Assembly: GCF_003573695.1 (NCBI RefSeq)
Contig: NC_039359.1
Location: forward strand, 119,233,849 to 119,297,848
DNA from: Papaver somniferum
Taxonomy: Eukaryota > Streptophyta > Magnoliopsida > Ranunculales > Papaveraceae
DNA length: 64,000 bases
Direction: 5' to 3'
Shown: positions 31,003 to 43,578 of the stretch, piece after piece
How the letters are laid out: every line of letters begins with the position of its first letter
How positions within the stretch are numbered: position 1 is the first letter of the stretch
Position numbers and translations under genes: made by a program
The notes under the pieces: generated by a model
Told to the model about the DNA's origin: nothing
What the model saw: the letters and a program-made list of their open reading frames with translations, nothing else
The model's database searches: none

Positions 31003-33678
31003 ATGTCTTCTAAGGATAATGTTGGTGCCAAGTCAGGGAGTGTTGACAGCCTCAAAAATATGCCGAATATAGATGATGATTTGTTCACCGTGCCTTTTCC
31101 GAACATTAGGAAACATCCTAGTCACAAGATAGTCCTGCTCTCTGGTTCAGAAAATATGGAAGCTGATCCATCCTCTTCTTCAGCACTTGTGATGAGGTTT
31201 TATCTTCGAAGAAATGAATATCTGCCTTCACCTATTGAATTTAAGATTTGTCATACTCCACTGGGTTCTTACGAAGGATGTATGAGACGCATGCTGAGTA
31301 ATAAGAGTATTAAAGCTAATTTCATCAAAGCCCAAATCCTCAATGCAGTCATGGCATCTGCTACTCTTGAAGTTAAGAAAGATGTTGCAGGCTTGATCAC
31401 TTTCATTTCTAGGTGGATCCCTTCTACTCATACATCCATATGTCGGTGGGGAGAGTTGACTATTACTTTAGCTGCGTTGATGAACTTGCCTATCGCCGGA
31501 AGCTTCTTTTACAAGTTTTCTGATGCAAAACATCGCAATTATGATGCTATACTTCGAAAGGCGGCAGAATTCGATGATCTGGATAAGGAGGAGAAGAAAG
31601 ATTCAAGATTCTTTTACACTTGGTGGGTGTCGGAGTGGTCTCCTGCAGATCCGAAACCAGGTCAGGAGTTGGAAGACGAGCTTAGAGTGATTGCATTCCT
31701 GTATTTGTGGCTATCCAGAGACATATTTGACGATGGTTCTGGAAAGAATACCATAAGAGGTGACCTTGTTAAGTTTGCCATAAGGCTGGAAAAAGGTGAG
31801 GTGCTTCCCCTAGGCGCCTTGTTCCTTGGATCACTGTATTCTCATCTGGACGCCTTAGCAAAAGACATGCATGTTTCCAACGGGTACAAGAAGGTTGAGT
31901 CACATATCCACATCGCTTTTCTTCAGGCGTTTTTGTGGGAACATTTCAAAATTTATGCTCATGTTCCTGCAACTTCGCTCAGCAGTTTGTATGGTGGTTC
32001 GAGAATACTCTGTTTGCAGAAGAGACGTCCCAAAACCGGTGTGAAGCTCGTGGATGTCTTCGACAATGTGTCCTCCATAGATTTTCGTCCATGGGGCCCG
32101 ATCCATCCTTCCATTGTTCAGCCAAAGACTTTTGCTACTGTTCCTGATGTCGTGTTGCGTACTGATGTTGAAACCGCAAGTCTTGGAGAACTCATTTACT
32201 TGCGAAGCTGCATTCCGGATATGTCCCGTCTTTATTTGACGAAGGATTTACTGTGACTCCGTACAATATTGACAGGGCTGCTCGACAAATGGGATTTGAC
32301 CAGGGTGTTCCATTCCTTCGTCCGTTGGAGGATCCAAAATAACTTTTCCCGGATATTCTTAATGCTGACTCCTTTTCATCAGTGCAGAGCCTTCCTTTCT
32401 TTCCTATCGGAAGAAATGCGACGGTGACCAGCAAGTATAAGGAGTTTTGGAGGACACAGTTGCTGGCTTTCAAAGAGTTTTTGGAGGAGATTGCAACAGA
32501 TTCACGCGGAGAACCATCTCCTGACACTTTGAAGGAGCATCCTCGATTGGAACCACTCCCAGGTAAACGAACCAGAGCCGATGATTGCAGTCCCCAAGCA
32601 GGAGTGAGGTCTAAAAAACAGGCATGTGGTTCAGTGATCCTCAATTCCTCCAATATGCAGGTATTTAAATTTTTTTCTATTTGATCCCTTGGTTTCGTTC
32701 TTCCTGAGCAACTTTCACTAAAGGTAATCCTTTGTTGGCGATCAGGGAATCTCGAAAGAAAATGATTTCGTAAGACTGACTCGTAGTCATAACGAGAGGT
32801 CTGGCGATACTGGTCTTCATGATAAATATGGAGATGCTGGTCTTCATGAGAAGTATGGTGATGCTTTTAAGGAGAGGTATGGTGATACTGATCCTCTTCA
32901 ATATAATGACAAAGATGGTGCAAGCTCGACTGAACGGAATGCCTCCCCAAGTGGTAACCTTAGTGAGCTTGTAGACGAGGCCGTGACGGAAATCAGCATT
33001 CAGAGTGAAGTGGACATCCGGAGGAATGCAGGAGAGGCAATATCTGCTAATGCTGAGGCGGCTCCCCTTAAAGATATTCCTGAGCAGGTTCCCATTGATA
33101 AGGCAGTCATGGTGACTTCTTCTGAAAGGCCTCTTGCAGCTGACAAGGTTCCTGATGAAGCATTGGCAAGGCAACCTGTTGTTCCTTGGGCTATCTTCGA
33201 TCCTCCCTTTGATGTCCCTCGTCCAGGTCATGTGTTGGTTGGGGGGTTCAGTGTGCCGTCTCAGTTTGAGGAGTTGTACACGGCGATATGGAAGAAGCAC
33301 GACCACATTGCTACCACCACGAAGCTCAAAAGTCACCTTGCATTAGTCAATCGTGTCCAAGAAGCTTTATTCTCCATTCAAGGGATGAGCGTCATGACCG
33401 GTCGCAGTGTTTCTGAGGAGGTGATTGAAGACTAGAAGTGCCATCGGGACGTGTTTGTGCAGTACGACTTCAACGCTCCTTGGTTCTTCAAAGGGTTCTC
33501 TGAAATCCAGGAGCTTCAGAAATTGCAAGACGAAGCTCCTTCTGCAAACTGTATTGCTCGCCAGGAAGAATAGGTTGAAAAGTTGTCTAAGGAGTTGAAG
33601 CTGAAACAGGACGCACTCCAAAGGATGAAAGCTGCTCTTGCTCAGAAGGATGAGTTGCTGCTGAAGGACTTTCCTTGA
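31003..33678 (+). pseudogene. Plant mobile domain (aminotransferase-like) protein of element B
   Basis: PMD proteins are plant nuclear proteins; Arabidopsis MAIN and MAIL1 act in silencing and genome stability, and PMD genes also occur inside transposons. The first coding exon (ATG 31003) is open for 417 codons: MPNIDDDLF near the start, the PMD core ICRWGELTITLAALMNLPI at about residue 145, then WWVSEWSP, AFLYLWLSRDIF, ALFLGSLYSHLD, AFLWEHFKIYAH and FRPWGP. A one-base shift near 32216 moves the frame (VTPYNIDRAARQMGFDQG), and a TAA lies at 32340. The exon ends NMQ| at 32660. The intron is 32661-32745. The last exon (32746-33678, phase 0) holds KYGD repeats, LVGGFSVPSQFEELYTAIWKK and a C-terminal coil, with TAG at 33433 and 33571. 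The same parts occur in element C. Confidence 0.8.
32786..32905 (+). repeat. Short in-frame repeat in PMD-gene last exon
   Basis: Four units of about 30 bp encode variations of GLHDKYGDA and FKERYGDT. They are in frame, coding and Asp/Gly-rich. They are not present in the PMD gene of element C. Confidence 0.6.
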
Positions 33679-34089
33679 AGGATTCGTGCCGCCTACTTGT
33701 GTTCTTTCTTTAGATGCTTTTGAGTGATTGTGAGGATTTCCTTTCACAATTTAATTTCAGTTTTTGAACTAATAGGTGGTTGAATTGGTTCATTTTGAGA
33801 TAGTTTTGTGAATGACTTTTCTGAAAGAGATTTATTCTAAATGGAATTTATATCTTGGTTATGAATGATAGCACATGTCATATGAAATTGCAAATATCAT
33901 ACGAAAAGGTAAGTATGAAAGGGAAACAAACATGGTGTTTGGTTATCAAATCTCTTTCTCGTGTGTGGGATGTCAAGTCCCCAGTAAATTCTAAAACTAT
34001 CTTTCTCGTAAAATTATTTGATAGAACTTACTTGCTCTTTGGAGTCTCATTTGTACGAAACTGAATCTTCCCGAGCAAACTCTTCAAGG
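33679..34089. other. 3' region of the B PMD gene
   Basis: AT-rich non-coding sequence between the PMD stop and the gag remnant on the other strand. The whole of protease-RT-integrase is missing here. No gene seen. Confidence 0.5.
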
Positions 34090-35005
34090 AAACCGTACAC
34101 ATTAATTTCCAGAGAGGGAAGGCAACTCCTCCGAATTAAGCTTCTCCTGAACGATGCGCTTCAAAGCGTTGCATTCACTGGTAGGGTGATGAAGGAATCG
34201 ATGATAATGACAATACCTCGAGTCTGTCATTTCTTGATTAGTCGGCGGACGCCACACAGAAGGAAGTTGCACTTCTCCGTCTCATACCCATGCCTCCAGC
34301 AATTCCTATATCTTCTCCATTAGAAGCGGGAAACATGGATATCTTGAGTCTAGCTTCTCTTGCGTTAGTGGACGTCGTGAAGTCTCTCTGTGATTTTGAT
34401 ATGGAGCACGCTTCGGAGATGGATTTGGTAAACCAGCATGTGTCATCATATCTGCGGTTCGCTTGACTGGGTGACGGAATGCGAAGGCATTGTAATATCA
34501 CTGCTGAGTGAATGAGTTAAATGCTCCCACCCGCCACACTCACACGTCCTTTGGTTGATTTCTCCCTCCTAGAGCATTTCTTCACTTGGCTGAAAGGTCG
34601 TTGTGGGTCGGGAAGTTTCTGAGCTTCGGCAAGAGTCTCGAGATATAAATCTTCCAGCAAGGCTCCGTAAGATGCAGGCTCCCTTTCTTTATCCGGCAGA
34701 TGTGGCATCCCGGACAAGTCTTTTCTTCTACGAAGTTGTCCCGAGTCTCTATCGTCAGCTGAACCATGTTTTTCGTCTCTTTTGAGTCCCCTGTGGCCAA
34801 GTGTTCTTTCTGCATCTCCATTGGTAAAGGTATGACTTCTGGATAAGGATTCAGCGTTTCTTGCATTGTATGAGTAAATGCCCGTCGATCCCTCTTGTAA
34901 TTGCGCTGCTATATTATTCAAAAGGCGAAATATCTCGCTCTGCCTTCTAGGGATACCAACTTGATTTGCCAAGACATCCTCCAGCATTCTAGCCACACTT
35001 ATCAT
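34090..35005 (-). pseudogene. Tat-type gag remnant of element B
   Basis: The minus strand from 35005 reads a basic, Ser/Arg-rich gag N-terminus (MISVARMLEDVLANQVG, RRQSEIFRLLNNIAAQLQE). After stops and shifts, at about 34230-34100, it reads RYCHYHRFLHHPTSECNALK, the typical gag C-terminal block that also occurs in element C as RYCRFHRYVSHPTSDCKILK. The capsid middle part between them is not recognisable. It is the only structural coding sequence left in B. Confidence 0.7.
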
Positions 35006-35129
35006 GATATCTGAAGACCGAAAACCGAAATTGAACAGGTTAATGATTGAATCAGACCCAAGATCAATCCTAGAAACGAGAAGATTGGAATGAATATTGA
35101 GAATTCAATTTTGCAACCGAGATATTAAT

Positions 35130-35147
35130 CTCCCACTGTGGTCGCCA
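35130..35147 (-). other. B primer-binding site
   Basis: The minus strand reads TGGCGACCACAGTGGGAG 2 nt after the 5' LTR end. It is identical over 18 nt to the site of element C at 55857-55874. The Tat/Ogre lineage often uses a tRNA-Arg primer; the exact tRNA was not determined. Confidence 0.8.
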
Positions 35148-35149
35148 AT

Positions 35150-37491
35150 TGTTTATGGGTGAAAACTATTTCTGCCGGTTTTGGTAATTTGGAGTGTGTG
35201 GATGAAAAATGAATCTAAACCCTAAACAAATGCACTGCACGGGAGTGCTTGTGATTCGAGAAATCAATCTATGCAAGTCCGGCCTAAACCAAGAAATGGT
35301 CGTTCCAGACTTGTTTCGGTCACAAAGTGAAGGAGATGGGGTTGGTCTTAGGGAGGGAAGCGAAGAAGGTGTTGAGATTGTGAAGGTGTTGGCTATGTAT
35401 GACTTGTATCAGAAGACCGAACTGGCTTGCAGAGTGTAAGCTATCAGTTCTGGTGTTTGAATACGATTGTATCAACACTTGGTTTCTGTTGTCTTGTCCT
35501 GTCTTGGAAATAGGGAGGAGAACCTATTTATACAAGTCTTTGAGCCTGAACCTCGTATCTCGTAGGAAGTGGAGAAAGTGGAGTGATGGGGTAGTGGAGT
35601 CGTGTGTTAGTGTTACACGATTAGTCTTGCCCACTTCTCCCATCATCACTAACCGTTCATGACTTCCTGACACGTTCTTGTGATGGCGCATTGCACGCTG
35701 CACGCAGTAAACCGCCAGACCAATACCCCAGTATGTATCCCACAGTTTGTGACATGATTGATGTCTCGAGTGTGTGGATCGTGGGACCCACAGAAAGTAG
35801 CATGTAATGCTAGATTAAATAACTAAGTGTTTAGGAAGTCGATACTTGTGAAGTATCGTGTGTATTCTATGCAGGTACTGCATCGAGTATATTCAGCATG
35901 TATGAAGCATTGCTGTTTGAGCGTCTCAAAATAGCTTCATGTCCAGCCTACTTCATGTGATGGTTTGGAGGTTGCGCAAGCAAGTCCTCCCTTGGCCGAC
36001 CACATGGTGTGGTAGAGTGACGGGTGGTGATCACCATGACGCCTCACTGACCAATTAACTCCTCACCAGGGCTGTATAGCCAAGCCTGTGAAGTTGGACG
36101 GACGAGATGATCTTTGAGACACTCATCCGCGACCGTTAGTGGAATTAGGGTTTTGGAAGAGGTGCGCAAGCACCACTTTTCAGCTTGGTCAAATCCAAGC
36201 ATGGGACACGATTTTGGCATGGACGATTGGGTATGTGTGTAGACGGCATGCCGGTGTACATGCCCATACCTTGTTGTCCCGTGAAAGTGTAATCTGGACC
36301 GCTCAATTTTTCCGACAAATAGGAGCGGTCAGGATTGATTTACGACACAAGTTTGGTGCCGCAAATACCGTGCGCCATGCCTTCTTCAGGAGCGCGTTTC
36401 AAGACCACCAAGCTTGGTCGGTCTCGGCCGATTGGTTCGACGTGTAGGTGATAGGTTGGTATTCACGCCAATACCTGAATGTCACATGGAAACGTGATCT
36501 AAGCTACTCAATTTGTCCGGTGAAGTTGAGTGGTCGAAATCAGTTCGTGATTGGGAGGTGTGACCACGCCAGTTTGGGTGTGCGAGTCGAGGCGACCAGG
36601 CATGATATTCCTTGGCCGATCGGGTGTGGAGATAGATGGGTCAACGGTGATCATGTTGATGCTCATTGGACCTGCTCAGTCGATTTCTAAACCCTCCATT
36701 CGATCAGTAGAAAATGGACTCTCACGATCAATGTAAACCATACTTAGGGTTTTTTACGGCTGTGCGGCATGCCCACTTTGGGCGTACGGTTTGGAACGAC
36801 CAACTGTGGTTGGTCTTGACCGATTGGTCGTGTTTGTAGGCAGGCCCGTGGTGATTGTGTTGACATGCTCTGGGCCCTTTGAATCTACATCTACACCGTC
36901 CATCTATGCCTGCAAAGATGGATGGTTGAGACTGATTTGCGACTCATGTAATGTGCCGCAAACCCTAATTTAGGGTTTCACGTCCATATTGCTTTGGTTG
37001 GACGTCTTAGCAAGCTATGCTCCCCTTTTGGGGGGGCCGACCATGCGGGGTCCGCATTGGTTCAGTGTTGAACATTCCAATACCTGCTTGAAGGTTATGG
37101 ATTCGATCTAAGCCATCCAATCATGCTGGTGAAGTTGGATGGTCGTGATCGTTTCTGAGACTGATACGGATAGTCTAGATGCTCGATCGGGCTAGTATAA
37201 CACTCTGAGAGTTATAGCCTGTACGGTTATTTCGTACATGCCTCTTTATTTAATGCTTGGAGATTCGTGTTGCTCTGCTGAGAGCAACACTCAGTCGTCA
37301 TGCCACACCAATAATGATAAGAGTGAAGCAGTATAGGAAATACAAGGATGGTCATGCATTAATTGATAATGCTATAAGTTTTCAATGGAGAAGTATTCTT
37401 TATTTTATCAGTGGCTTTATCTTTTGCAGGATGTTAGCGCATAATTTCGGCTTTTACAATTTTAGCCTTAAACGAAAATCCACCATCAACA
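35150..37491 (-). repeat. B 5' LTR
   Basis: 2342 bp, TGTTTATGG...CCATCAACA. It pairs with 27477-29781. ORFs within it (e.g. 36139-36447) recur in the other LTR with changes and are not genes. Confidence 0.9.
37267..37290. other. Perfect 10-bp hairpin in B LTR, second copy
   Basis: Same GTGTTGCTCT/AGAGCAACAC stem as at 29557-29580. Confidence 0.75.
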
Positions 37492-37496
37492 CTTTT
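37492..37496. repeat. TSD of element B, right (CTTTT)
   Basis: Matches 27472-27476. Confidence 0.8.
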
Positions 37497-40260
37497 AAAA
37501 GGATTCTGAGAAGATGCAACGGATACTCGAAGATGCTGGGAAACCCCTATACGAAGGATGTGCCTATTTTACAAAGATATCTGCAATGTGTGAACTGTTT
37601 AACCTGAAGAGCAAGCACGGAGCTTCCGACAAGTTATTTAATGAACTTATACCGCTGTTAAAATCCATGCTCCCTCCAGGAAATGAGATGATATAAAGTA
37701 CATATGAAGCTAAGAAGGTGATGAGATATTTGGGTTCAAATTACGAAAAGATACATGTATGCATCAATGACTGCATCCTCTATAGGAAGGATTACGAGGA
37801 TCACATCAAGTGTCCCACCTGTGGGGAATCAAGATGGAAAGTTGACGACACCACCCACGAGGTTTATGAAAAATTTCGGCAAAAGTCTTGTGGTATTTCC
37901 CAATTATCCCAAGACTGAAACGACTGTTTTAATCAAAGAGAATTGTCGAATATTTATTGTGGCACGACACCAGAAAGAAAGAAGAGGGTGTTTTACGGTA
38001 TCCGGCGGACTCACCAGCATGGAAAATTATAGATGAAAGATATCCCGTAATTCGTGATGATCCTCGAAATCTGCGGCTAGGCATTTCGGCTGACGGGGTT
38101 GACGTAAACAAAGGCATGCAAAAACAGCACACTATGTGGCCAATTCTGACAGTGATTTACAACCTTCCGCCAGAGTTGTGTATGAAGAGAAAGTTCACCA
38201 TGCTGTCATTAATTATCGATGGGGGTCCTTGTAAGGACATTGATGTTATGTTACAACTGTTTGTCGAGGATCTCAAGGAATTGTTTGAGGGAGTCCAATG
38301 TTTTAATGCGCTGAAACAGGAGATGTTTACTCTACGTGCGGTTGTTTTATGGACAATAAGTGATTACCCTGCTCTCGGTACACTGTGTGGTTGCACCTAC
38401 CAGGGACGAGACGCCTGTAAGGTGTGTGGGAGAAATACTTACTATGTCAGGCTAAAACATTGTAGAAAAGAGGTTTATACCGGGCATAGAAGATACCTAC
38501 CATACGATCATCCATTCAGACGTCAGAAGGGGTTCAACGGAAAAGAAGAAACTGAAAAGTCTCCAGAACTTATGACCCCGTCACAAATATACAATGAGGT
38601 AAAGATTATAAAGAATAAATGGGGAAAGGGACGGAAGAACATTGTGGTGGAATTCGTGCAGGATAACCCTGGAAGAGGTGGAAAGATGAAGAGAATCAAA
38701 AAGACCATCGACCCAAAAAAGGGGAAGGGGAACGAGAAGGAGACCGAAAGGCGCTACTGGAAAAAGTTCAATATATGGTTCCGGCTCCTCCCCTACTGGC
38801 GGTATCATGTTTCCACCATTGCATATATTTCATGCACGTCGAAAAGAATGTATGCGAGAGTATAGTTGGAACATTGTTGAACAATGAATTTAAGTCGAAA
38901 GACCACATTGCTGCTCGAATGGACCTGAAGGAGATGGGTTTTAGAGATGAGTTGCAACCTCGGAAAAATGGCAAAGGGGGATATATACTAAAGGAAACAT
39001 GTCACTCATTAAGCCCGGAGGAAAATGACAAGTTATGTGCAACATTATCCGAGATAAAGGTTCCACGAGGGTATTGTTCAAACTTTTCAACACTGGTGAA
39101 TCGAAAAGATCGAAAGCTTATCGGACTAAAATCGCATGATTATCACATACTAATGCAACATTTTTTGTCCATTGCGATTAAATCAATTATGCCGCAGCTA
39201 ACAAGATATGCTATTATCAGGTTTTGTTTCTTTTTCGGGAAATATCTAGCAAAGAAATCAAGGTGGCAGAGCTAGAAAAATTGCAGTCGGATCTCGTTGT
39301 AACATTGTGCTTGCTCGAGAAATACTTTCCTCCATCCTTTTTCGACATCATGGTTCATTTAACTGTGCATCTTACCAGGGAAGTGCAAATTTGTGGTCAT
39401 GTATTCTTTCGATGGATGTATCCGTTTGAAAGGTGCATGAAGGTCATAAAAGGGCATGTGCGAAACAGAAACAGACCTGGAGGAAGCATTGCTGAAGGGA
39501 ACCTTGCGGAAGAGACAATTGAGGTTATCAGTGAGCACCAACAAAGCATGAATGATACAGTCGGAATTCCACCAGACAAACTCAACACATCTGACATTGG
39601 CGAAGATTCTTATTTTTTCAGGGGAAAACCAATGTCAAATCCTAAGTTTCCTCGTGTTGATAAGGATCTGTTTGAAAAAGCGCATTTCTATCTATTGCGG
39701 AATTCGCATGAAGTTGCTCCTTACATTGAGTAAGTATAACTAGATCTAACCAGATAACCTCATTTTTTATTTAGTTTTTGATTCTGTGTCTGAATTTCTG
39801 TAAAGATAATAACATTAATCATTGCACTGTCCAGCCGACACCAGAATTTTTTGAAGGATAAATACCTTAGTATGAGTGATAGACAGCTAGATCAAAAACA
39901 TCGTGAAGAGTTCGCCAAATGGTTACAAAAAGTGGTAAGAGTTTGCAGAAAATGTCACTCTTGCTATGTAACTTTTGCGTTGAGATGGAGGCTAATCCTT
40001 ATAATGTATTTCAGGTTAACAGTGAGTGGGCAGACTCTAGGGAAAACTTCAATCAGTACTTAAGGTGGATATCAATCCCACTGAATGCACAAGTAGAGAC
40101 ATACGAAGCATATCACATCAATGGATACCTGTATCGCACAAAATCTCATGATGGTTCCGTTAACCAGAATAGCGGGGTTTACGTAGAGGCAACTGACACG
40201 CACATTAGACAAGCGGGGATTACCCTTTATTTGGCGGATTATTATGGTGTTTTACAAGAG

Positions 40261-40265
40261 ATATG
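40261..40265. repeat. TSD of element A2, left (ATATG)
   Basis: ATATG directly before the LTR start TGATGGATTTC. It recurs at 49126-49130. Confidence 0.9.
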
Positions 40266-41854
40266 TGATGGATTTCAAATAGTAATTGTAATAGTGGTAA
40301 AAAGGGTCTTTTCAGACTTGTGAAGAAAACAATTTTCTTAGATTTAATTTAAAAAGGAAAATAAATAAAATAATTCAAGTTTAGAGAAAATTACCAAGAC
40401 TAGGATTCCACCATTGACCAAATAAATAGTAAACTCTAAATAGTTTTTATGCAATTCTATCTTTAAAATCAATTCTAATATTTGCTTCAAATATGTTTTT
40501 GAAGTAATAATTGTAATCAAAAAGTATAAAACATCAACAGTTATTAAAACCCAGCATGCTTCATCAAGTTAATTCACAATTATTCAATAAAAACTAATAA
40601 TTCAATTCATGCAAATAATTAAATAATAATATTGCACATAAATAGAAAAATTAGAATTATACCAATAAATTTTGCGCCAATGGCTTCCTCCGTCGTCTCG
40701 GCTAATGAGTTTAGCTCCTCATCCCAAAAACACACTCACAAGATAAATTCATGGCTAAAATAGGTGTTTATATTGATGAATATAAGATGAAACAGGAATT
40801 TGCAACGCTGTAATGGTGTTACAGCGCCACTGTTACAAAGGGGAAAGGGCTGAAAATCAACGATACAACTCAAGTGTTGTAAAACAACGACACTGCGTTC
40901 CACTTTTAAGACTGTTGAAGAACGACTGCCTTAGGTAGTCTGTTCTTCGTCTTCTTCCTCCTCGAGCAGCAGCAACACTGTAACTCTCTGTAACTCGATT
41001 CTCCCTTCTCTGCAGACCTCTAAACTCTCTCCTAATGGTTTCCCACCCTTCTATGATGAAAACACAGCTATTTATAGCTATCCAACTCCCTAGAAACTCG
41101 ATCAAATCCGAGAATATTTATGTTTTCTTCTCCCGTGCTGTTGAGAGAAAATCTCACTTCAATCCTCTCTGTACGCGTCTTCTGGCCTATTCTAACTCTC
41201 CAAACTTCTCCTCTGACTTGAACAAGACTAGGTGCATCTTTATCCAGCGTAAAACTCTCCAAAAATTCTTCACAAAATCTTTGAAAATAAACAGAAAGAA
41301 TACGTATCCCTGTTGAACTTTGATTCACTTATCCAGGCCATTCTAGCCCAATATGTTCGACCCAAACGCACACACAAACCTTGTTTTGCTCTAGTAAGTC
41401 CAGCCCAATCGAATTCCACAATTGAATCTCTTTAAAACTGCCCAAAGATTCTCACACAAAAATTTCTCCTCGCTGCTGCCAGTTTCCCGCCAAAAATTGT
41501 ATTTGAATTATGAAGATGACCTCCCCTTATCCATTTCGAGAGTCCCTTTAGTACATGCCCTGAAATGGGGTGCCCCTTATCCAACTTAGGGGTTCCTTTA
41601 GCAATTCTTCTAGGATGTTTTTCGCACTTTTTCGGGGTTCCTCCGGGGTATTTCTGGGGTGTCTCCAACATACTTCTGTGGTGCTTCTGGTAGTTCCTCT
41701 CGGGGTGTAAATACCACTTTTCGAGCCCATTTCTCCGCAAAAGCTTATTTCTCCAAAAACACCTACAAAAACGCAAAATAACCAAATAAGTACAAAAACG
41801 AGCACTAACAATACATGTAAATGAGAGCAAATAGACACATAAATGCGTCTATCA
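40266..41854 (-). repeat. A2 3' LTR
   Basis: 1589 bp, TGATGGATTTC...GTCTATCA. It differs from 47524-49125 by few substitutions and small indels. Confidence 0.93.
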
Positions 41855-41868
41855 AATACCCCCAAACT
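41855..41868 (-). other. A2 polypurine tract
   Basis: The minus strand reads AGTTTGGGGGTATT immediately before the LTR start TGATAGACGC. The G-run is typical of Athila-type PPTs. Confidence 0.75.
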
Positions 41869-43113
41869 TATTATTTGCTAGTCCCGAGCAAATCAAAACT
41901 ACAAAATAAAATCCTAACTCACTATCGCAAGCATCGTCGATTGCATTTAGCGTATGCAATAAGCCTTTAAACCCCTAGGTGTCCCTAGTAACCGAGTTAT
42001 AGTCTCGGGAGGGCTTACAAGAGATATACCCACAAAACCTTAATACTCCAGACCCTAGCTATCTACAACGAACCTTGGAAGGCACTAAAGAATCTCCTTG
42101 GTTGGCATACTTATTGACTACAAGAGGAAGTACCCTGATGCGAAATTCCAATTGATGTACACGAGTTTGTACTCAAGCATACTAAAATTCATATATAAGT
42201 GACAGAGCTCTACTCAGATATTTGCACTATGGAAATCATATTCGGAGTCAAACTAATCCCATGGAAAGATTAAGAGATGGATATAGAAAAACATAGATGG
42301 TTTTGATGTTTACTAAGTGAACGGCGTTTCCCATATCTGTCTGAAGGCCTCCGCCAAAATGAACCTATCCTAATGGATTGAGATACTAGTCTGACTAATA
42401 TCAACACACTGGCATATACAAGGGTACCAGTGGTCGATAACCTAACTCTAGGTCAACACAACTGGCATATACAAGGGTACAAGTGGTCGACTTTATTGAA
42501 TTTATTCCTTTTGGTCAAATGGTCTGGTCTCAATGTCTTTTTTTTTTTCAACTTTTTTTTTTCAACTTTTTTTTTATGGTATCTCAATCACTCTAATTCA
42601 CCCTAGCATTGGTAACAACTTGAATCGTGAGCCCCACCAAATCACTTAGAAACATATTTAAAAAGAAAAATAAAAATAGAAGTGAAAAGGACTCAACGAG
42701 ATATGGTGAAACTATCATGTTATTTCTAACACCTGAGCTCTGTGCTTTTATGAATAGACTCTTCTAGATGTTGCCATCTAATCAGATTGGTTCCTCAACT
42801 CCTACAACCAAAATGCTTCCATCCACTTAGATTAGTTAGTGCAATCCTCAATAGGCATAAATTTCTAGGTTCTGGAGTTTATTTATTGCAAAAAGGTGAC
42901 AAAAAGTGTTTCTTCCCCACCCCCAAACTTAAATCTAACATTGTCCTCAATGTTCTAAAGATGAAATTAAAAGCATGAACAAGGAGAAACTATTACCACT
43001 GGAGGGAAAAGAAATAAGGAAGGATATTACCGTATCACATGAACGCGGGAGCCTCCCAGTAAATGCTAAATTTATAGTCATTAGCTAGACATCAAATACC
43101 TCTAAAAGAATTG
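41869..43113. other. A2 non-coding 3' internal region
   Basis: Closely related to 420-1545 of A1, including two ACAAGGGTAC(A/C)AGTGGTCGA phrases and poly-T runs at about 42538-42573. No gene seen. Confidence 0.6.
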
Positions 43114-43443
43114 TCACCTTCCAAAGTCGTATACCAATAATCGAAACAATTGTGGGTCCATAAGACCAAATAGAACTGCCACGAATAGGAGACAAATGCT
43201 CAAGATCAGAAAAATGAGCAGATAGAGCACAACCTGATCTAAAGTTTCTCGCAAGACAACTGGATTTATCTGAGGTGCCCACTTGGGCTTCATATGAGTG
43301 TCTCGGCAAACAGATTCATCCGAAAAACGGGTCTCTAACATATGGATTTTCTCCTGGACAGTATCAGGAGGATCGGGTTGTGGAGTCTGAATAGACTCAG
43401 GGAATACCTCACTAGGCTTGAGTCCCAAGTTAGGGACTTCCAA
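43114..43443 (-). pseudogene. Env-like ORF remnant with membrane segment
   Basis: An open frame of about 109 codons without an ATG at its upstream end. A soluble N-terminal part (PDTVQEKIHMLETRF) is followed by one strong hydrophobic stretch (VVLYLLIFLILSICLLFVAV) and the short tail DPQLFRLLVYDFGR. The position between pol and the PPT is where Athila elements keep their third, env-like ORF. The tail is shared with the chimeric ORF of A1. It is probably the truncated 3' end of that ORF. No signal peptide or cleavage site can be shown. Confidence 0.55.
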
Positions 43444-43578
43444 TGGGGATACTTGACGATCACAAGAATCATTACTACCCCCAAACTTAGGGTTTTCACT
43501 ACTCTCAGAGGAACCTTTAATTATTGTTTGGATTTCCGGATCTTCCCAGTCCTTAAAATGCTCAAGAGATTCTTCTAG
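43444..43578. other. Pol deletion junction of A2
   Basis: This is the short gap where RT, RNase H and integrase would be. It contains repeats of the phrase CCCCCAAACTTAG also found at the ends of the neighbouring frames, at about 43480 and 43588. These could have mediated the loss of about 3-4 kb by recombination. Confidence 0.45.

Larger units (their letters stand above)
27477..37491 (-). mobile_element. Tat-type LTR element B carrying an antisense PMD gene
   Basis: A 10,015-bp element with LTRs at 27477-29781 and 35150-37491, flanked by CTTTT on both sides. In element orientation (minus): LTR, PBS, gag remnant, then nothing of protease, RT or integrase, then an oppositely transcribed PMD gene, PPT, LTR. 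The PBS and PPT core are shared with element C. It sits inside the CACTA transposase gene, so it is younger than that gene. It must have moved using proteins from a relative, since pol is absent. Confidence 0.9.
37492..40265 (+). pseudogene. CACTA TNP2-type transposase, part 2 of 3 (catalytic part)
   Basis: Begins with the right copy of the CTTTT target duplication. It reads EDAGKPLYEGCAYFTKISAM, YEKIHVCINDCILYRKDYED, CPTCGESRWKV, then KVLWYFPIIPRLKRLF, LLWHDTRKKEEGVLRYPAD, DPRNLRLGISADGVDVNKG, MHVEKNVCESIVGTLLN, LKSHDYHILMQ and a DUF4218-like part (CLLEKYFPPSFFDIMVHLTV, RWMYPFERCMKVIKGHVRNR). Two introns fit: 39730-39834 and 39935-40014. Then a DUF4216-like part starts (INGYLYRTKSHDGSVNQNSG) and is cut at YYGVLQEI by element A2. 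Frameshifts near 37878, 38800 and 39230 and stops at 37694 and 37939 show that the gene is dead. Confidence 0.9.

Noticed and set aside
41035..41830. Frames on both strands repeated at 48306-49101
   Set aside because: They are within the LTRs of A2. No domain and no conservation beyond LTR identity.
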